This document shows, piece after piece, positions 35,701 through 41,918 of a stretch of 64,000 bases of DNA (the first letter of the stretch is position 1; each line of letters starts with the position of its first letter). The DNA comes from Halothece sp. PCC 7418. Its GTDB lineage: Bacteria > Cyanobacteriota > Cyanobacteriia > Cyanobacteriales > Rubidibacteraceae. The translations under genes were made by a program, and so were the position numbers. A model generated the notes under the pieces. The model saw only the letters and a program-made list of their open reading frames with translations, did not search any database and was not told the DNA's origin. The DNA lies in contig NC_019779.1 in the NCBI RefSeq assembly GCF_000317635.1, positions 3,906,001 through 3,970,000 of the forward strand, read 5' to 3'.

Positions 35701-36300
35701 GCGCGTTTTAATCAATTCTTGCTGGAGAATCTCACAGCGTTCCTCTTTTTCTTTTACCGTCTCCAGGGTTTCCTTCGCCTTGGCAATTTTGCGGTCAAAC
35801 TCCGCCACCCCCGCCAACTCATCAATAATTTCCCGTCGTTCGCGCCCATTCATGCTAATAATGCGCGTGACATCACCCTGTAACACCACGTTATAGCCTT
35901 CGGGATAAATTCTTAACGCCCGCAGTTGTTCATGGAGTTGGCTTTGTGTACAGGTTTCATCATTAATATAGAACGTGGAAGCATAACTTCCCTCCTTCGT
36001 CACCCGCAGCCGACGCGCCACCGACCATTCCGTCTCATCATCCAATTCAAAGGTGACCTTAACCGTTGTCTCCGCCCGTCCTTTGCCATTATTCTGATTA
36101 TTAACCAGATCAGGCAATCGTTCGGCACGCATTCCCCGCGAACTGGCTAAACCCAACGCAAACAGCAGCGCATCGAGAATGTTCGACTTTCCTGATCCAT
36201 TGGGACCCGAAACCACTGTAAACCCCGTTAGCAAGGGAATCTGTGTCGTCTGACCAAACGACTTAAACCGTGATAATTCTAAACGCTTAACATGAACCAT
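32746..36300 (-). CDS. smc: Chromosome segregation protein SMC
   Basis: Full-length 1184-residue SMC ATPase, the core of bacterial condensin. The N-terminal Walker A is VSGPNGSGKSNILDALLFAL (residues about 30-50). A long Gln/Glu-rich coiled coil follows, and the hinge around residues 515-655 (ITGVCGLVAQLGQVEP ... GGRATFLPLNKI). After the second coiled coil come the ABC signature LHSMSGGEKSLTAL, Walker B FYAFDEVDMFLDG and the C-terminus [11 protein letters not shown]. The gene appears intact. Its 3' end is duplicated in decayed form 2.8 kb downstream, and a 44-bp direct repeat lies just upstream of its start. Confidence 0.96.
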   Translation of the reverse strand: MVHVKRLELSRFKSFGQTTQIPLLTGFTVVSGPNGSGKSNILDALLFALGLASSRGMRAERLPDLVNNQNNGKGRAETTVKVTFELDDETEWSVARRLRVTKEGSYASTFYINDETCTQSQLHEQLRALRIYPEGYNVVLQGDVTRIISMNGRERREIIDELAGVAEFDRKIAKAKETLETVKEKEERCEILQQELIKTRDRAASERNKAEKYRQLKAEIQEKQQWEAVLEWKALKQQIDTLQGEITGNEQTLTQLQQTIQTTETQIQQASQTLDDLNAQVKALGEDEQLEATSKLATQKAQQEQLQQREAELNQTLEETATAQEQTRTQLQEQQTRLQTLQQELADLSEKQLQELQQAQHTAQTKLAESREQANAIASASEEWIQQQTQLSQQINQLQNSLNPQRTEQAQLQERETQLQQKIEEQQTTLASLTPELEVKQQTLQELEQTVNQLQAQVQTLAQQLSHAEEEKKLQQATQTRLLQEQRDKQRKLDKLEATKEAEEKAQGTYATQIILQSPITGVCGLVAQLGQVEPRYQLALETAAGGRLAQIVVENDQVGAKAIELLKEKRGGRATFLPLNKIQPPRQNMTAALRYANGFVDYAANLIECEPRYQVIFAYVFGNTAVFTTLEKARPHLGKTRIVTLEGEILESSGAMSGGSRSTRSSLHFGTATETESDEIQQLKARLAEIEEILAVCDPKIEQATTESQRLTEQLNETRQQHQEQQWQYKQTQQEIERLSQQQQQVSEQLSQNENELMQLQGRLELLANSIPQQETELVQLQAELAELEASHSNTQWQEIQQVIKQQEAELKQAETALNEAKQQQQQLETEQLRLQEKISTSEQRLTEYEQRVVETNQQKATVEQQKQDIAAKIAETDTVIAQLQEKLGKLKEERDRADKTLRSHQRQQDKQTWKQQKLQETLSEQQEKLATLQSQYEEKGNSLAQPLPEIPELVQETPSETITFANYSEQLTHLQEELRQMQKRLQDMEPVNMLALEEYEKTQARLDELTEKLTTLQEERNELLLRIETFTTRRIEAFNEAFNAVNENFQTIFATLSDGDGYLQLDKPDDISNANLNLIAHPKGKPVQRLHSMSGGEKSLTALSFIFALQRYRPSPFYAFDEVDMFLDGANVQRLANMIQQQAQEAQFIVVSLRRPMIEASMRTIGVTQARGAYTQVLGIKL

Positions 36301-36325
36301 AACGGTTATTGTAACGGCAATTGGA

Positions 36326-36369
36326 GCGCGATCGTTTATCCTTGCAGTAGTTTATAGCTTAACAGAGAC
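36326..36369. repeat. 44-bp direct repeat, copy 1
   Basis: Begins GCGCGATCGTT and ends CAGTAGTTTATAGCTTAAC, then AGAGAC. It matches 41557-41600 at 40 of 44 positions by eye, in the same orientation. The pair brackets 5.2 kb that contain a complete RM module and four TA modules. It also contains a HIP1 half-site. Confidence 0.8.
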
Positions 36370-36401
36370 AACATGATGGGATATGGTGTAATACCATCTC
36401 A

Positions 36402-37364
36402 TTAAAAAGTAGTCATAGAAAATAAAGACATTTGTTTATATTGTGTAGTATTCCCCTCAATATGTTGTCTAAGCGCAGAAGCAACATATTCCGCTAATTT
36501 GACAGGAACTGCATTAGCAATCGCCAGTTCAATATTTGTTTTACTACCATTAACCCATTTAAAACTTTCAGGAAATGTTTGTATCAGACTGCGCTCTTTA
36601 GTCGTTAATGGTCTGACTAATTCTAAATTAGAGGTTGCATCTAAATGATGACCTGGATATCCTTTTGGAATGGGTCGATTAACACTCCGTATCGTAGCAC
36701 TCGGTTCATCAATACTATAAATTCCTCGACGTGCATAACTTCGAGGATGTCGATAATAATATTCTGTTCCTAATGTTGTTCCCAAATAATCACGAACCGT
36801 CATTGGCTTAGAAGCTAAATTATTCAATAAGAAATCATCTAAAAAGTTATCTTCTCCATTAAATTCCCCAATAACAAAGTAACGTTTTCGCTTTTGTGGG
36901 ACACCACATAAACTGGCATCAAGTAATTGTACTGTAATCCCATAACTTCTAGATTTTAATAATTTAATCGATTCTTTGTAAACATCTTTTTTAACCAGTT
37001 GATCAACATTCTCCATAACAAAATATTGAGGCTTGACTTGTTCAATAATTCTCGCAAAAGAATAAGTCAAATTTCCCCTACCAAGATTTTCATCTCTTTT
37101 ACCAGCTTGAGAAAAATCTTGACAAGGCGGTCCGCCAATAATTATGTCAGGTTCAAAATCCTTGAGTACCTCGATACTACTTTCAATATCACTTAAATCA
37201 ATCGGAAAAATGTCATGTGAGAAATTATTTTTATAGATGTCTATTGCCGTTTTCCAATTATCTGCTGCTACGACTAGTTGAAAGCCTTGATTTTGAAATC
37301 CTAATGTTAAGCCGCCACAGCCAGCAAATAAATCAACGACTCTTTTAGAAGCTACTTTACTCAT
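36402..37364 (-). CDS. DNA (cytosine-5)-methyltransferase of RM module A
   Basis: A C5 methylase of about 320 residues. Motif I is VVDLFAGCGGLTLGFQNQGF, motif IV GGPPCQDFSQAG with the catalytic Cys, motif VI ENVDQL and motif VIII QKRKRYFVIG; the C-terminus is LAIANAVPVKLAEYVA. It follows the endonuclease gene. I take ATG 37364, one base after the endonuclease stop; a GTG at 37382 would give a 17-bp overlap instead. Its partner is HindVP-like, a family whose known member recognises GRCGYC, so that target is a reasonable guess. Confidence 0.92.
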   Translation of the reverse strand: MSKVASKRVVDLFAGCGGLTLGFQNQGFQLVVAADNWKTAIDIYKNNFSHDIFPIDLSDIESSIEVLKDFEPDIIIGGPPCQDFSQAGKRDENLGRGNLTYSFARIIEQVKPQYFVMENVDQLVKKDVYKESIKLLKSRSYGITVQLLDASLCGVPQKRKRYFVIGEFNGEDNFLDDFLLNNLASKPMTVRDYLGTTLGTEYYYRHPRSYARRGIYSIDEPSATIRSVNRPIPKGYPGHHLDATSNLELVRPLTTKERSLIQTFPESFKWVNGSKTNIELAIANAVPVKLAEYVASALRQHIEGNTTQYKQMSLFSMTTF

Positions 37365-37365
37365 G

Positions 37366-38457
37366 TTATCCAAAAATTTCACTTGTCCCTAGAATAGCAG
37401 CATCAAATCTCCTTTCTGGACTTAACATTCTCTCACCTTCATTAAGAATAATATTTTTAATTTCATTTCTTTTAATACGTGGAGATGTTATTTGATCACA
37501 CTTCATATACCGTCTCGTGATTTTACCAGAAACAGCAAAGGCTTTATCATTTTTAGTATCATAAGTAAGATTATCAATGACTCCTCTTTGATCTATTTTT
37601 CCTTTTTTTGAAAAATCAACGAGCATCTTTGCTAGCCAGATTGCTGTTCGATAATGTCGAGTAATTTTTTGTCGGTTAGAAGAAGATTTACAGACATCTA
37701 TGAATAAGCGAGTTAAAGCATAATCACTCCAAACAAATATGTCCAAACAGTTTTCATGTAGAATTAGTGTTTTCCCTTCTGTTTTCCAGATTGGTTGTAA
37801 GAGAAAAGGCTCTTGCTGACTTAATCGACTCAATAGCACAGCATCGATCGCGCTAATAATTTTATCAGAATTCTGTCGCATTACGTCAGGATCATACCAA
37901 TTATTCTCCCGAATATCTTCTAGGTGTGGTGAGATTAAATCTTTTAGTGCGTTTGCTTCTTCTTGAAATTTTAAGGCAATGCTTAAAGCAAGATACACAA
38001 TTGTATCAGGACGAATCACAATCTCACAGCCATAATTTTCGTCTGATTCAGAAAAGGTCGTATGATCAGGTAAAGCTGTTAATTTAATTTCAATTCCTCG
38101 AAGTGGACTTAATTGCTTATTTTGAATACGATTAATTACCAAATCTATTCTTGGTAAACCATTATTAACTAAATGTTGATAACAATTGTATTGATTTTCA
38201 AATGCGTAAAAGGTCTCGTTAGCTAAAGGATTAATTCCGTAAATACTATTAACTTTTATCGTTTTCTTTTCAACTTCCAAGTCAGAATTTAATACTAAAT
38301 AAATGGGATCAATTTCTTTTTGGTGCATATAACACCCCAAAGCCGTAGGAAATGCAGTGTTAAATTGATTTTTTCCCCATGATTCTTTTAAAGAGAAATC
38401 TTTATTGGTATGCTTTAAACCATAAAGACTTGGAGAAAGCTGTTGATCAGAAGCCAT
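37366..38457 (-). CDS. Type II restriction endonuclease, HindVP-like
   Basis: A 363-residue protein next to a C5 methylase. The N-terminus LSPSLYGLKHTNKDFSLKES...WGKNQFNTAFP and the core GIEIKLTALPDHTTF (residues about 118-135) resemble the HindVP/Hin1DI family. The E-x-K in IEIKLTALPD is the probable PD-(D/E)xK metal site. The family assignment is from memory and not verified. The gene is first in the module and its stop is adjacent to the methylase start. The first HIP1-spacer array starts 44 bp upstream of its ATG. Confidence 0.75.
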   Translation of the reverse strand: MASDQQLSPSLYGLKHTNKDFSLKESWGKNQFNTAFPTALGCYMHQKEIDPIYLVLNSDLEVEKKTIKVNSIYGINPLANETFYAFENQYNCYQHLVNNGLPRIDLVINRIQNKQLSPLRGIEIKLTALPDHTTFSESDENYGCEIVIRPDTIVYLALSIALKFQEEANALKDLISPHLEDIRENNWYDPDVMRQNSDKIISAIDAVLLSRLSQQEPFLLQPIWKTEGKTLILHENCLDIFVWSDYALTRLFIDVCKSSSNRQKITRHYRTAIWLAKMLVDFSKKGKIDQRGVIDNLTYDTKNDKAFAVSGKITRRYMKCDQITSPRIKRNEIKNIILNEGERMLSPERRFDAAILGTSEIFG

Positions 38458-38500
38458 TATAAAAATAATTTAAAATGAATATAAATTAATTATAACTTAC

Positions 38501-38706
38501 GAAGGGAGCGCGATCGCGGTTTTGGGAAGGGGAGGGAAGCGCGATCGCGTGTTTTTGGGAAGGGGAGGGAGGCGCGATCGCTGTTTGTGGGAAGAGGAGG
38601 AAGCGCGATCGTTGTTTTGAGAAAGGAGAGAAGGCGTGATCGCTGTTTGTTTAGGAAGGGAAGGGGAGCGCGATCGCTGTTATTGGGAAGGAGAGGGAAG
38701 CGCGAT
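38501..38706. repeat. HIP1/purine spacer array 1
   Basis: Seven units of 31-34 bp. Each has a HIP1-type core (GCGCGATCGC or one-base variants) at about 38508, 38539, 38572, 38603, 38634, 38668 and 38700, followed by TGTTTTTGGGAAGG and GGAGGGAA-type purine DNA. The frames open through it encode only repetitive peptides and are not genes. It separates RM module A from the next TA module. Confidence 0.88.
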
Positions 38707-38749
38707 ATGATCAAGAAAAACAAGAGATATTTTTTATGGAAGCGAGAAC

Positions 38750-38971
38750 ATGACTAATTTATTAACACAAGCCTTCAATAAAGCTCAAAATTTACCAGAA
38801 CATCTTCAAGATGAACTAGCTAAACAAATGATTGAAGATATTAAAAGCGAGCTTCAATGGCAAAAGACGTTATCTCAACCTCAAAATTCTTCTCTAGATG
38901 AATTAGCCCGTCAAGCCTTAAATGATTCTTTCGAGGGGAAAACTAAGGAGATGGGCTTTGATGAAATATGA
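38750..38971 (+). CDS. Putative antitoxin of a RelE-type pair
   Basis: A 73-residue acidic, helical protein: LTQAFNKAQNLPEHLQDELAKQMIEDI...QNSSLDELARQALNDSFEGKTKEMGFDEI. The C-terminal LARQALxxxxxGKTxxxGFDEI pattern is typical of cyanobacterial antitoxins that precede RelE-like toxins. Its stop overlaps the next ATG (ATGA). The partner toxin is truncated, so the antitoxin may be left over. Confidence 0.75.
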   Translation: MTNLLTQAFNKAQNLPEHLQDELAKQMIEDIKSELQWQKTLSQPQNSSLDELARQALNDSFEGKTKEMGFDEI

Positions 38972-39099
38972 ATTCCGAACTAACTAATGATTTCGTCCAA
39001 CGTTTTGCTCAATTGCCAGAGAGAGTCAAAAAGACGGCACGGAAGAATTATAAACTCTGGAAGGATAACCCAACGTATCCTAGTACTCAACCAAGATGA
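38968..39099 (+). pseudogene. Truncated RelE-type toxin
   Basis: Reads MNSELTNDFVQRFAQLPERV, then KKTARKNYKLWKDNPTYPST, and stops after 43 residues. A normal toxin of this type has about 85-90 residues and continues through the catalytic beta-sheet. Sequence similarity to the family ends near the ..NPTYPS.. position, which points to a recombination break rather than a point mutation. Confidence 0.75.
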
Positions 39100-39214
39100 T
39101 TATGACAGGCTGGGAGTCGAAGTCGTTCTAGTTTCACCCGAGCATCGACCACAAAAAATTGCCAATCCACAGTGGCTTGTTGACCATTGCGAGTCTCTTC
39201 CCAATCACTCATAA
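39080..39214 (+). pseudogene. C-terminal fragment of an unidentified small gene
   Basis: In another frame, directly after the RelE-type fragment, the DNA reads RILVLNQDDYDRLGVEVVLV, then SPEHRPQKIANPQWLVDHCE...SLPNHS and a stop at 39214. It has the look of real coding sequence, but I see no start of its own. It is probably the 3' remnant of a different gene fused at the recombination joint near 39080. I do not recognise the family. Confidence 0.4.
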
Positions 39215-39270
39215 TTTACAATTGAATCAGGAGGAGGATTATCCCTTGAGCTTATAACTGAGGCTTTTTT

Positions 39271-39507
39271 ATGCTAAGTGTGACAATTGATGAAATTCAG
39301 CTCGATCCTTCAAAGTATCTGCGCCAAGTGGAGGCAGGTGAAACCATTGTGATTGTTCGAGCAGATAAAGTGATCGCTGAACTGAGACCAATCAATACGA
39401 ATAAGCCATTACGACCGTTTGGATTATGTGCAGGGGAGTTTACCGTGCCAGATGATTTTGATTCTCCATTGCCAGAAGATCTTCTCGATGCATTCGAGGG
39501 TAAATGA
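39271..39507 (+). CDS. Phd/YefM-type antitoxin
   Basis: A 78-residue protein of the Phd/YefM class: MLSVTIDEIQLDPSKYLRQV...EAGETIVIVRADKVIAELRPI, then the toxin-binding tail FGLCAGEFTVPDDFDSPLPE...DLLDAFEGK. Overlaps the toxin gene by 4 bp (ATGA). Confidence 0.92.
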   Translation: MLSVTIDEIQLDPSKYLRQVEAGETIVIVRADKVIAELRPINTNKPLRPFGLCAGEFTVPDDFDSPLPEDLLDAFEGK

Positions 39508-39887
39508 GGATTCTGCTAGATACACACATCTTTCTATGGTTTATCAGTGGCGATGCCCGGTTGTCGAAAGATGTTCGGGATGCAATTCGCGATCCAGATA
39601 ATGAGGTTTACCTGAGCGCAATTTCAGTCTGGGAAGCAATTGTCAAGTACCAGTTGGGCAAGCTACCTTTGCCGGAGCATCCCGAAACTTATTTACCCAA
39701 ACAGCGCGATCTGCATCAAATTACCAGTCTTGACCTTAATGAAAGTAGTGTGCTTCAACTGGCTAAACTGCCAACATTACATCGCGATCCATTTGACAGG
39801 ATGTTGATCTGCCAAGCATTACAAAACGGTTTGACCATTGCGACAGTAGATACAGCAGTCCGTGCGTATCCAGTCAACGTTATGTAA
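39504..39887 (+). CDS. VapC-like PIN-domain toxin
   Basis: A 127-residue PIN ribonuclease: MRILLDTHIFLWFISGDARL, VYLSAISVWEAIVKYQLGKL, then HRDPFDRMLICQALQNGLTI and a final Asp in IATVDTAV. All four expected acidic positions are visible, so it looks functional. It forms a two-gene operon with the preceding Phd-type antitoxin. Confidence 0.92.
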   Translation: MRILLDTHIFLWFISGDARLSKDVRDAIRDPDNEVYLSAISVWEAIVKYQLGKLPLPEHPETYLPKQRDLHQITSLDLNESSVLQLAKLPTLHRDPFDRMLICQALQNGLTIATVDTAVRAYPVNVM

Positions 39888-39947
39888 CATTAGTCTCCTT
39901 TCGTCGTCTAGATAAGACGCGATCGCTGTTTGAGAAGAGTAGAGAAG

Positions 39948-39982
39948 GCGCGTAGGTCGAAGACCGAGCCGTAGAGCCTCGC
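39948..39982. repeat. 25-nt insert nested in a HIP1 core (type B)
   Basis: GCGCG, then TAGGTCGAAGACCGAGCC..., then TCGC followed by TGTTT as in undisturbed units. The insert contains the small inverted repeat GGTC-GAA-GACC. Confidence 0.75.
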
Positions 39983-40035
39983 TGTTTGATGAAGGAGAGG
40001 GGAGCGCGATCGCTGTTTGTGTGGAAGGGACAGAA

Positions 40036-40071
40036 GCGCGTAGGTCTCCAGACCGAGCCGTAGAGCCTCGC
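40036..40071. repeat. 26-nt insert nested in a HIP1 core (type B variant)
   Basis: GCGCG, then TAGGTCTCCAGACCGAGCC..., then TCGC. The stem GGTC/GACC is kept while the loop differs (TCCA versus GAA) from the copy at 39948. Confidence 0.75.
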
Positions 40072-40151
40072 TGTTATTGGGAAGAGGAGGAAGCGCGATC
40101 GCTGTTTTGGAGAAGGGGAGCGCGATCAGGTTAATAATTAGGGTTTGTTTT

Positions 40152-40358
40152 TTAAGCAGCAGTTGAATCAGGTGTCGGTAAGGGCAAACCATCTTCCTCA
40201 AGTAGAAGCTCTAACACTTCTTGACCATTTCTAGCGGCTTCTTGGTAGCTGTTTCCGTGAGTTCGATAAGTTTGTTCAGGAAAATCGGGAAGATGAACAA
40301 GATAACAGTTGTCTTCTTCTGACCAAACAATGAGCATTTGATATCTAAGATTATTCAT
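40152..40358 (-). CDS. hicB: HicB-family antitoxin
   Basis: A 68-residue partial-RNase-H-fold protein: LRYQMLIVWSEEDNCYLVHL, then PDFPEQTYRTHGNSYQEAARNGQEVLELLLEE. This is the short HicB form without an extra DNA-binding domain. It overlaps the upstream hicA gene by 4 bp (ATGA). With the toxin inactivated by a stop codon, the antitoxin may be unpaired. Confidence 0.9.
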   Translation of the reverse strand: MNNLRYQMLIVWSEEDNCYLVHLPDFPEQTYRTHGNSYQEAARNGQEVLELLLEEDGLPLPTPDSTAA

Positions 40359-40570
40359 TTGTCCTCTCCAGACTGTTGTTTAATAAGTTTGATCGCTTCT
40401 TTGACCTCTTTCTCTTGATAAGGTTTAGCATCATCCCCATCCTTACCAGACAAAGTTACTCGACCAGGGTAAAGACTGTGAAGCTACTTGGTATGACTTC
40501 CTTTACCAGAATGCTCAGAAAAACCAGCTTTTTTGAGCATGGCTTTGAGTTCACGGATTTTTTTGGGCAA
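40355..40570 (-). pseudogene. hicA: hicA toxin gene with in-frame stop (W29*)
   Basis: From TTG 40570 (preceded by TAGGAG) the frame reads PKKIRELKAMLKKAGFSEHS...GKGSHTK, then TAG (40484-40486), then LHSLYPGRVTLSGKDGDDAK...PYQEKEVKEAIKLIKQQ to a stop overlapping hicB. HicA proteins have Trp or another aromatic after GKGSHTK and contain the catalytic His of GKGSH. Here a TGG-to-TAG change explains the break. The rest of the frame is intact, so inactivation is recent. Confidence 0.85.
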
Positions 40571-40659
40571 GTTCTGATACTCCTACAGCTAAAGCCCTCG
40601 TTACCTAAGATAATATAGAATCCTGCATTTGGCTCTCCTTTATTTTGGTGCGAGTTACT

Positions 40660-40778
40660 ATCGCTGTGTGGAGAGTAGAGAGGCGCGGAAAGCGAAGCAT
40701 AGGCGGAGCCACATCGCTGTTGGGAAGGAGAGGGAAGCGCGATCGCTGTTTTTGGGAAGGAGAGAGGCGCGATCGCGT
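40660..40778. repeat. HIP1/purine spacer array 3
   Basis: HIP1-type cores lie at about 40660 (partial), 40683 (split by an insert), 40737 and 40767, with GGGAAGGAGAGGGAA tails. The last core abuts the stop codon of the next antitoxin gene (40779). Confidence 0.85.
40683..40717. repeat. 25-nt insert nested in a HIP1 core (type A)
   Basis: GCGCG, then GAAAGCGAAGCATAGGCGG..., then ATCGC followed by TGTTGGGAAGG as in undisturbed units. Type A copies also lie at 25601-25635 and 31856-31890 (opposite strand). Confidence 0.78.
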
Positions 40779-41096
40779 TTAGTCTTGATTAACAGATACT
40801 GATGGTTTAAAGTCAATTGTTAAACCAACTGCTTTAAGAAGAGAAGTAAGTGTCATCAAATTAGGACTTTCTTTTTTACTAACGATACGCTTTAATTCCT
40901 CTCTAGAAATATTCGCTTCTTTGGCAAAGTCTAAAGTTTCTTCTCTAGCTTCAATAACATTATTTAGAGCCAAGAAAAAAGCCTCCATATTTCCATCCTC
41001 TAAAGTTTCATCAAGAGCAGCTTTGAGATATTGTGATGAATACTCTGGATTACTTAGTCTTACTAGCAAATCGTTTCTGTAACTTTTTATGGGCAT
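40779..41096 (-). CDS. XRE-like antitoxin of a HigB/Gp49-type pair
   Basis: 105 residues from ATG 41096: MPIKSYRNDLLVRLSNPEYS...SQYLKAALDETLEDGNMEAFFLALNNVIEARE, then a helix-turn-helix (DFAKEANISREELKRIVSKKESPNLMTLTSLLKAVGL). This is the HTH antitoxin family encoded after Gp49-like killer proteins. The frame extends to 41186, but the toxin-distal ATG fits family length and lies 4 bp after the toxin stop. Confidence 0.9.
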   Translation of the reverse strand: MPIKSYRNDLLVRLSNPEYSSQYLKAALDETLEDGNMEAFFLALNNVIEAREETLDFAKEANISREELKRIVSKKESPNLMTLTSLLKAVGLTIDFKPSVSVNQD

Positions 41097-41100
41097 TAGA

Positions 41101-41442
41101 TTACTCTCCTCGGCTTTCTTTTTTGTAAGCATTCCAAAGCTCTTTCGCAAGTCTAATATCTTTATTTTGACTGTTTTTCGAGCCACCTGTCAGCAAAAGG
41201 ATTACTCGTCTCCCTCTAATTCCATAATAAACTCGGTAGCCTGCACCAAAAGAAAACCGTAATTCATAGATTCCCCCACCTAAGTTTTTATTATCGCCAA
41301 AATTGCCCAAACTGATGCGGTCAAAACGAGCATCAATTCGAGCTTGAAATTGAGAGTATAAGGTTTCAAACCATTCATCAAAAGGACAAATTCCCTCTTG
41401 ATTTACATACTTTTCAATTTCCCATAACTGCTCTTGATTCAC
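41101..41442 (-). CDS. RelE/HigB (phage Gp49-like) toxin
   Basis: A 113-residue addiction-module killer protein: CPFDEWFETLYSQFQARIDA...RFDRISLGNFGDNKNLGGGIYELRFSFGAGYRVYYG, then VILLLTGGSKNSQNKDIRLA. The ELRxxxGxGYRVYY and LLxGGxKxxQxxDI signatures are clear. It is the first gene of the pair and appears intact. Confidence 0.92.
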   Translation of the reverse strand: MNQEQLWEIEKYVNQEGICPFDEWFETLYSQFQARIDARFDRISLGNFGDNKNLGGGIYELRFSFGAGYRVYYGIRGRRVILLLTGGSKNSQNKDIRLAKELWNAYKKESRGE

Positions 41443-41529
41443 AATTTTACTAAATCAATTCAGAAGAAGAAGACTCGTTAGCTACGTATTTTACCTTAAA
41501 ATACTGCATAATAAACTACTTTATACTTG

Positions 41530-41566
41530 GCGATCGCGCTTTGGGAAGGAGAGAAGGCGCGATCGT
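41530..41566. repeat. HIP1/purine spacer array 4 (two cores)
   Basis: GGCGATCGCGCTTTGGGAAG, then GAGAGAAGGCGCGATCG. Its last core is also the start of the second 44-bp direct repeat. Confidence 0.8.
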
Positions 41567-41600
41567 TCACTCTTACAGTAGTTTATAGCTTAACAGAGAC
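41557..41600. repeat. 44-bp direct repeat, copy 2
   Basis: GCGCGATCGTTCACTCTTA, then CAGTAGTTTATAGCTTAAC and AGAGAC. It is the same-orientation partner of 36326-36369, with four mismatches clustered in the middle and the last 25 bases identical. Confidence 0.8.
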
Positions 41601-41728
41601 CGATTAAGCCTTATCGGAATTAGCTTATACCGAGGGTTACAGGTTTACACAGCATCAATGTTGTCTAATATGGTATTAAATTGTATAATGTTGCATTAAC
41701 GGGCAAAATCAAAGTGTTGATCTTAGCC

Positions 41729-41917
41729 ATGAAAAAAGATGAACTTTTAACCCCTGATGAAGTCGCAAAAATTCTGAAAGTGCATTCAGAAACAGTGCGT
41801 CGTTGGCTACGTGAAGGGACTCTTTCAGGAATCAAATTAGGAAAGAGTTTAAGGTGGCGTATTAAACGAGAAGAATTAGACAGATACATCGCTCAACAAG
41901 GAAGGACTGAGAACTAA
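41729..41917 (+). CDS. Excisionase-type helix-turn-helix protein, candidate RM controller
   Basis: 62 residues from ATG 41729: MKKDELLTPDEVAKILKVHS...ETVRRWLREGTLSGIKLGKSLRWRIKREELDRYI. This is the MerR-like DNA-binding fold of the excisionase family. It ends one base before the methylase gene, so the two are co-transcribed. Its position at the head of an RM module suggests control of the methylase or module, but it is not a classical XRE-type C protein. It could also be a leftover recombination-directionality factor. Confidence 0.75.
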   Translation: MKKDELLTPDEVAKILKVHSETVRRWLREGTLSGIKLGKSLRWRIKREELDRYIAQQGRTEN

Positions 41918-41918
41918 A

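Larger units (their letters stand above)
39917..40128. repeat. HIP1/purine spacer array 2
   Basis: HIP1-type cores lie at about 39917, 39948, 40004, 40036, 40093 and 40120 with GAAGGAGAGG-type purine tails. Two of the cores (39948 and 40036) are split by 25-26-nt inserts. When these are discounted, the core spacing returns to about 30-32 bp. It separates the Phd/PIN pair from the HicBA module. Confidence 0.88.

Noticed and set aside
33031-35896. Several plus-strand frames antisense to smc
   Set aside because: Shadows of the Gln/Glu-rich coiled-coil codons of smc.
38490-38723. Open frame on the minus strand through array 1 encoding repetitive Ser/Pro/Arg-rich peptide
   Set aside because: It is only the translation of ~31-bp repeats whose length keeps frames open; no ribosome site and the same happens at 39908-40201 and 43994-44176.
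38501-40128. HIP1 arrays as a CRISPR array
   Set aside because: The regular ~31-bp spacing suggests it, but the DNA between cores is itself repeated (purine-rich), so there are no unique spacers, and no cas genes are present.
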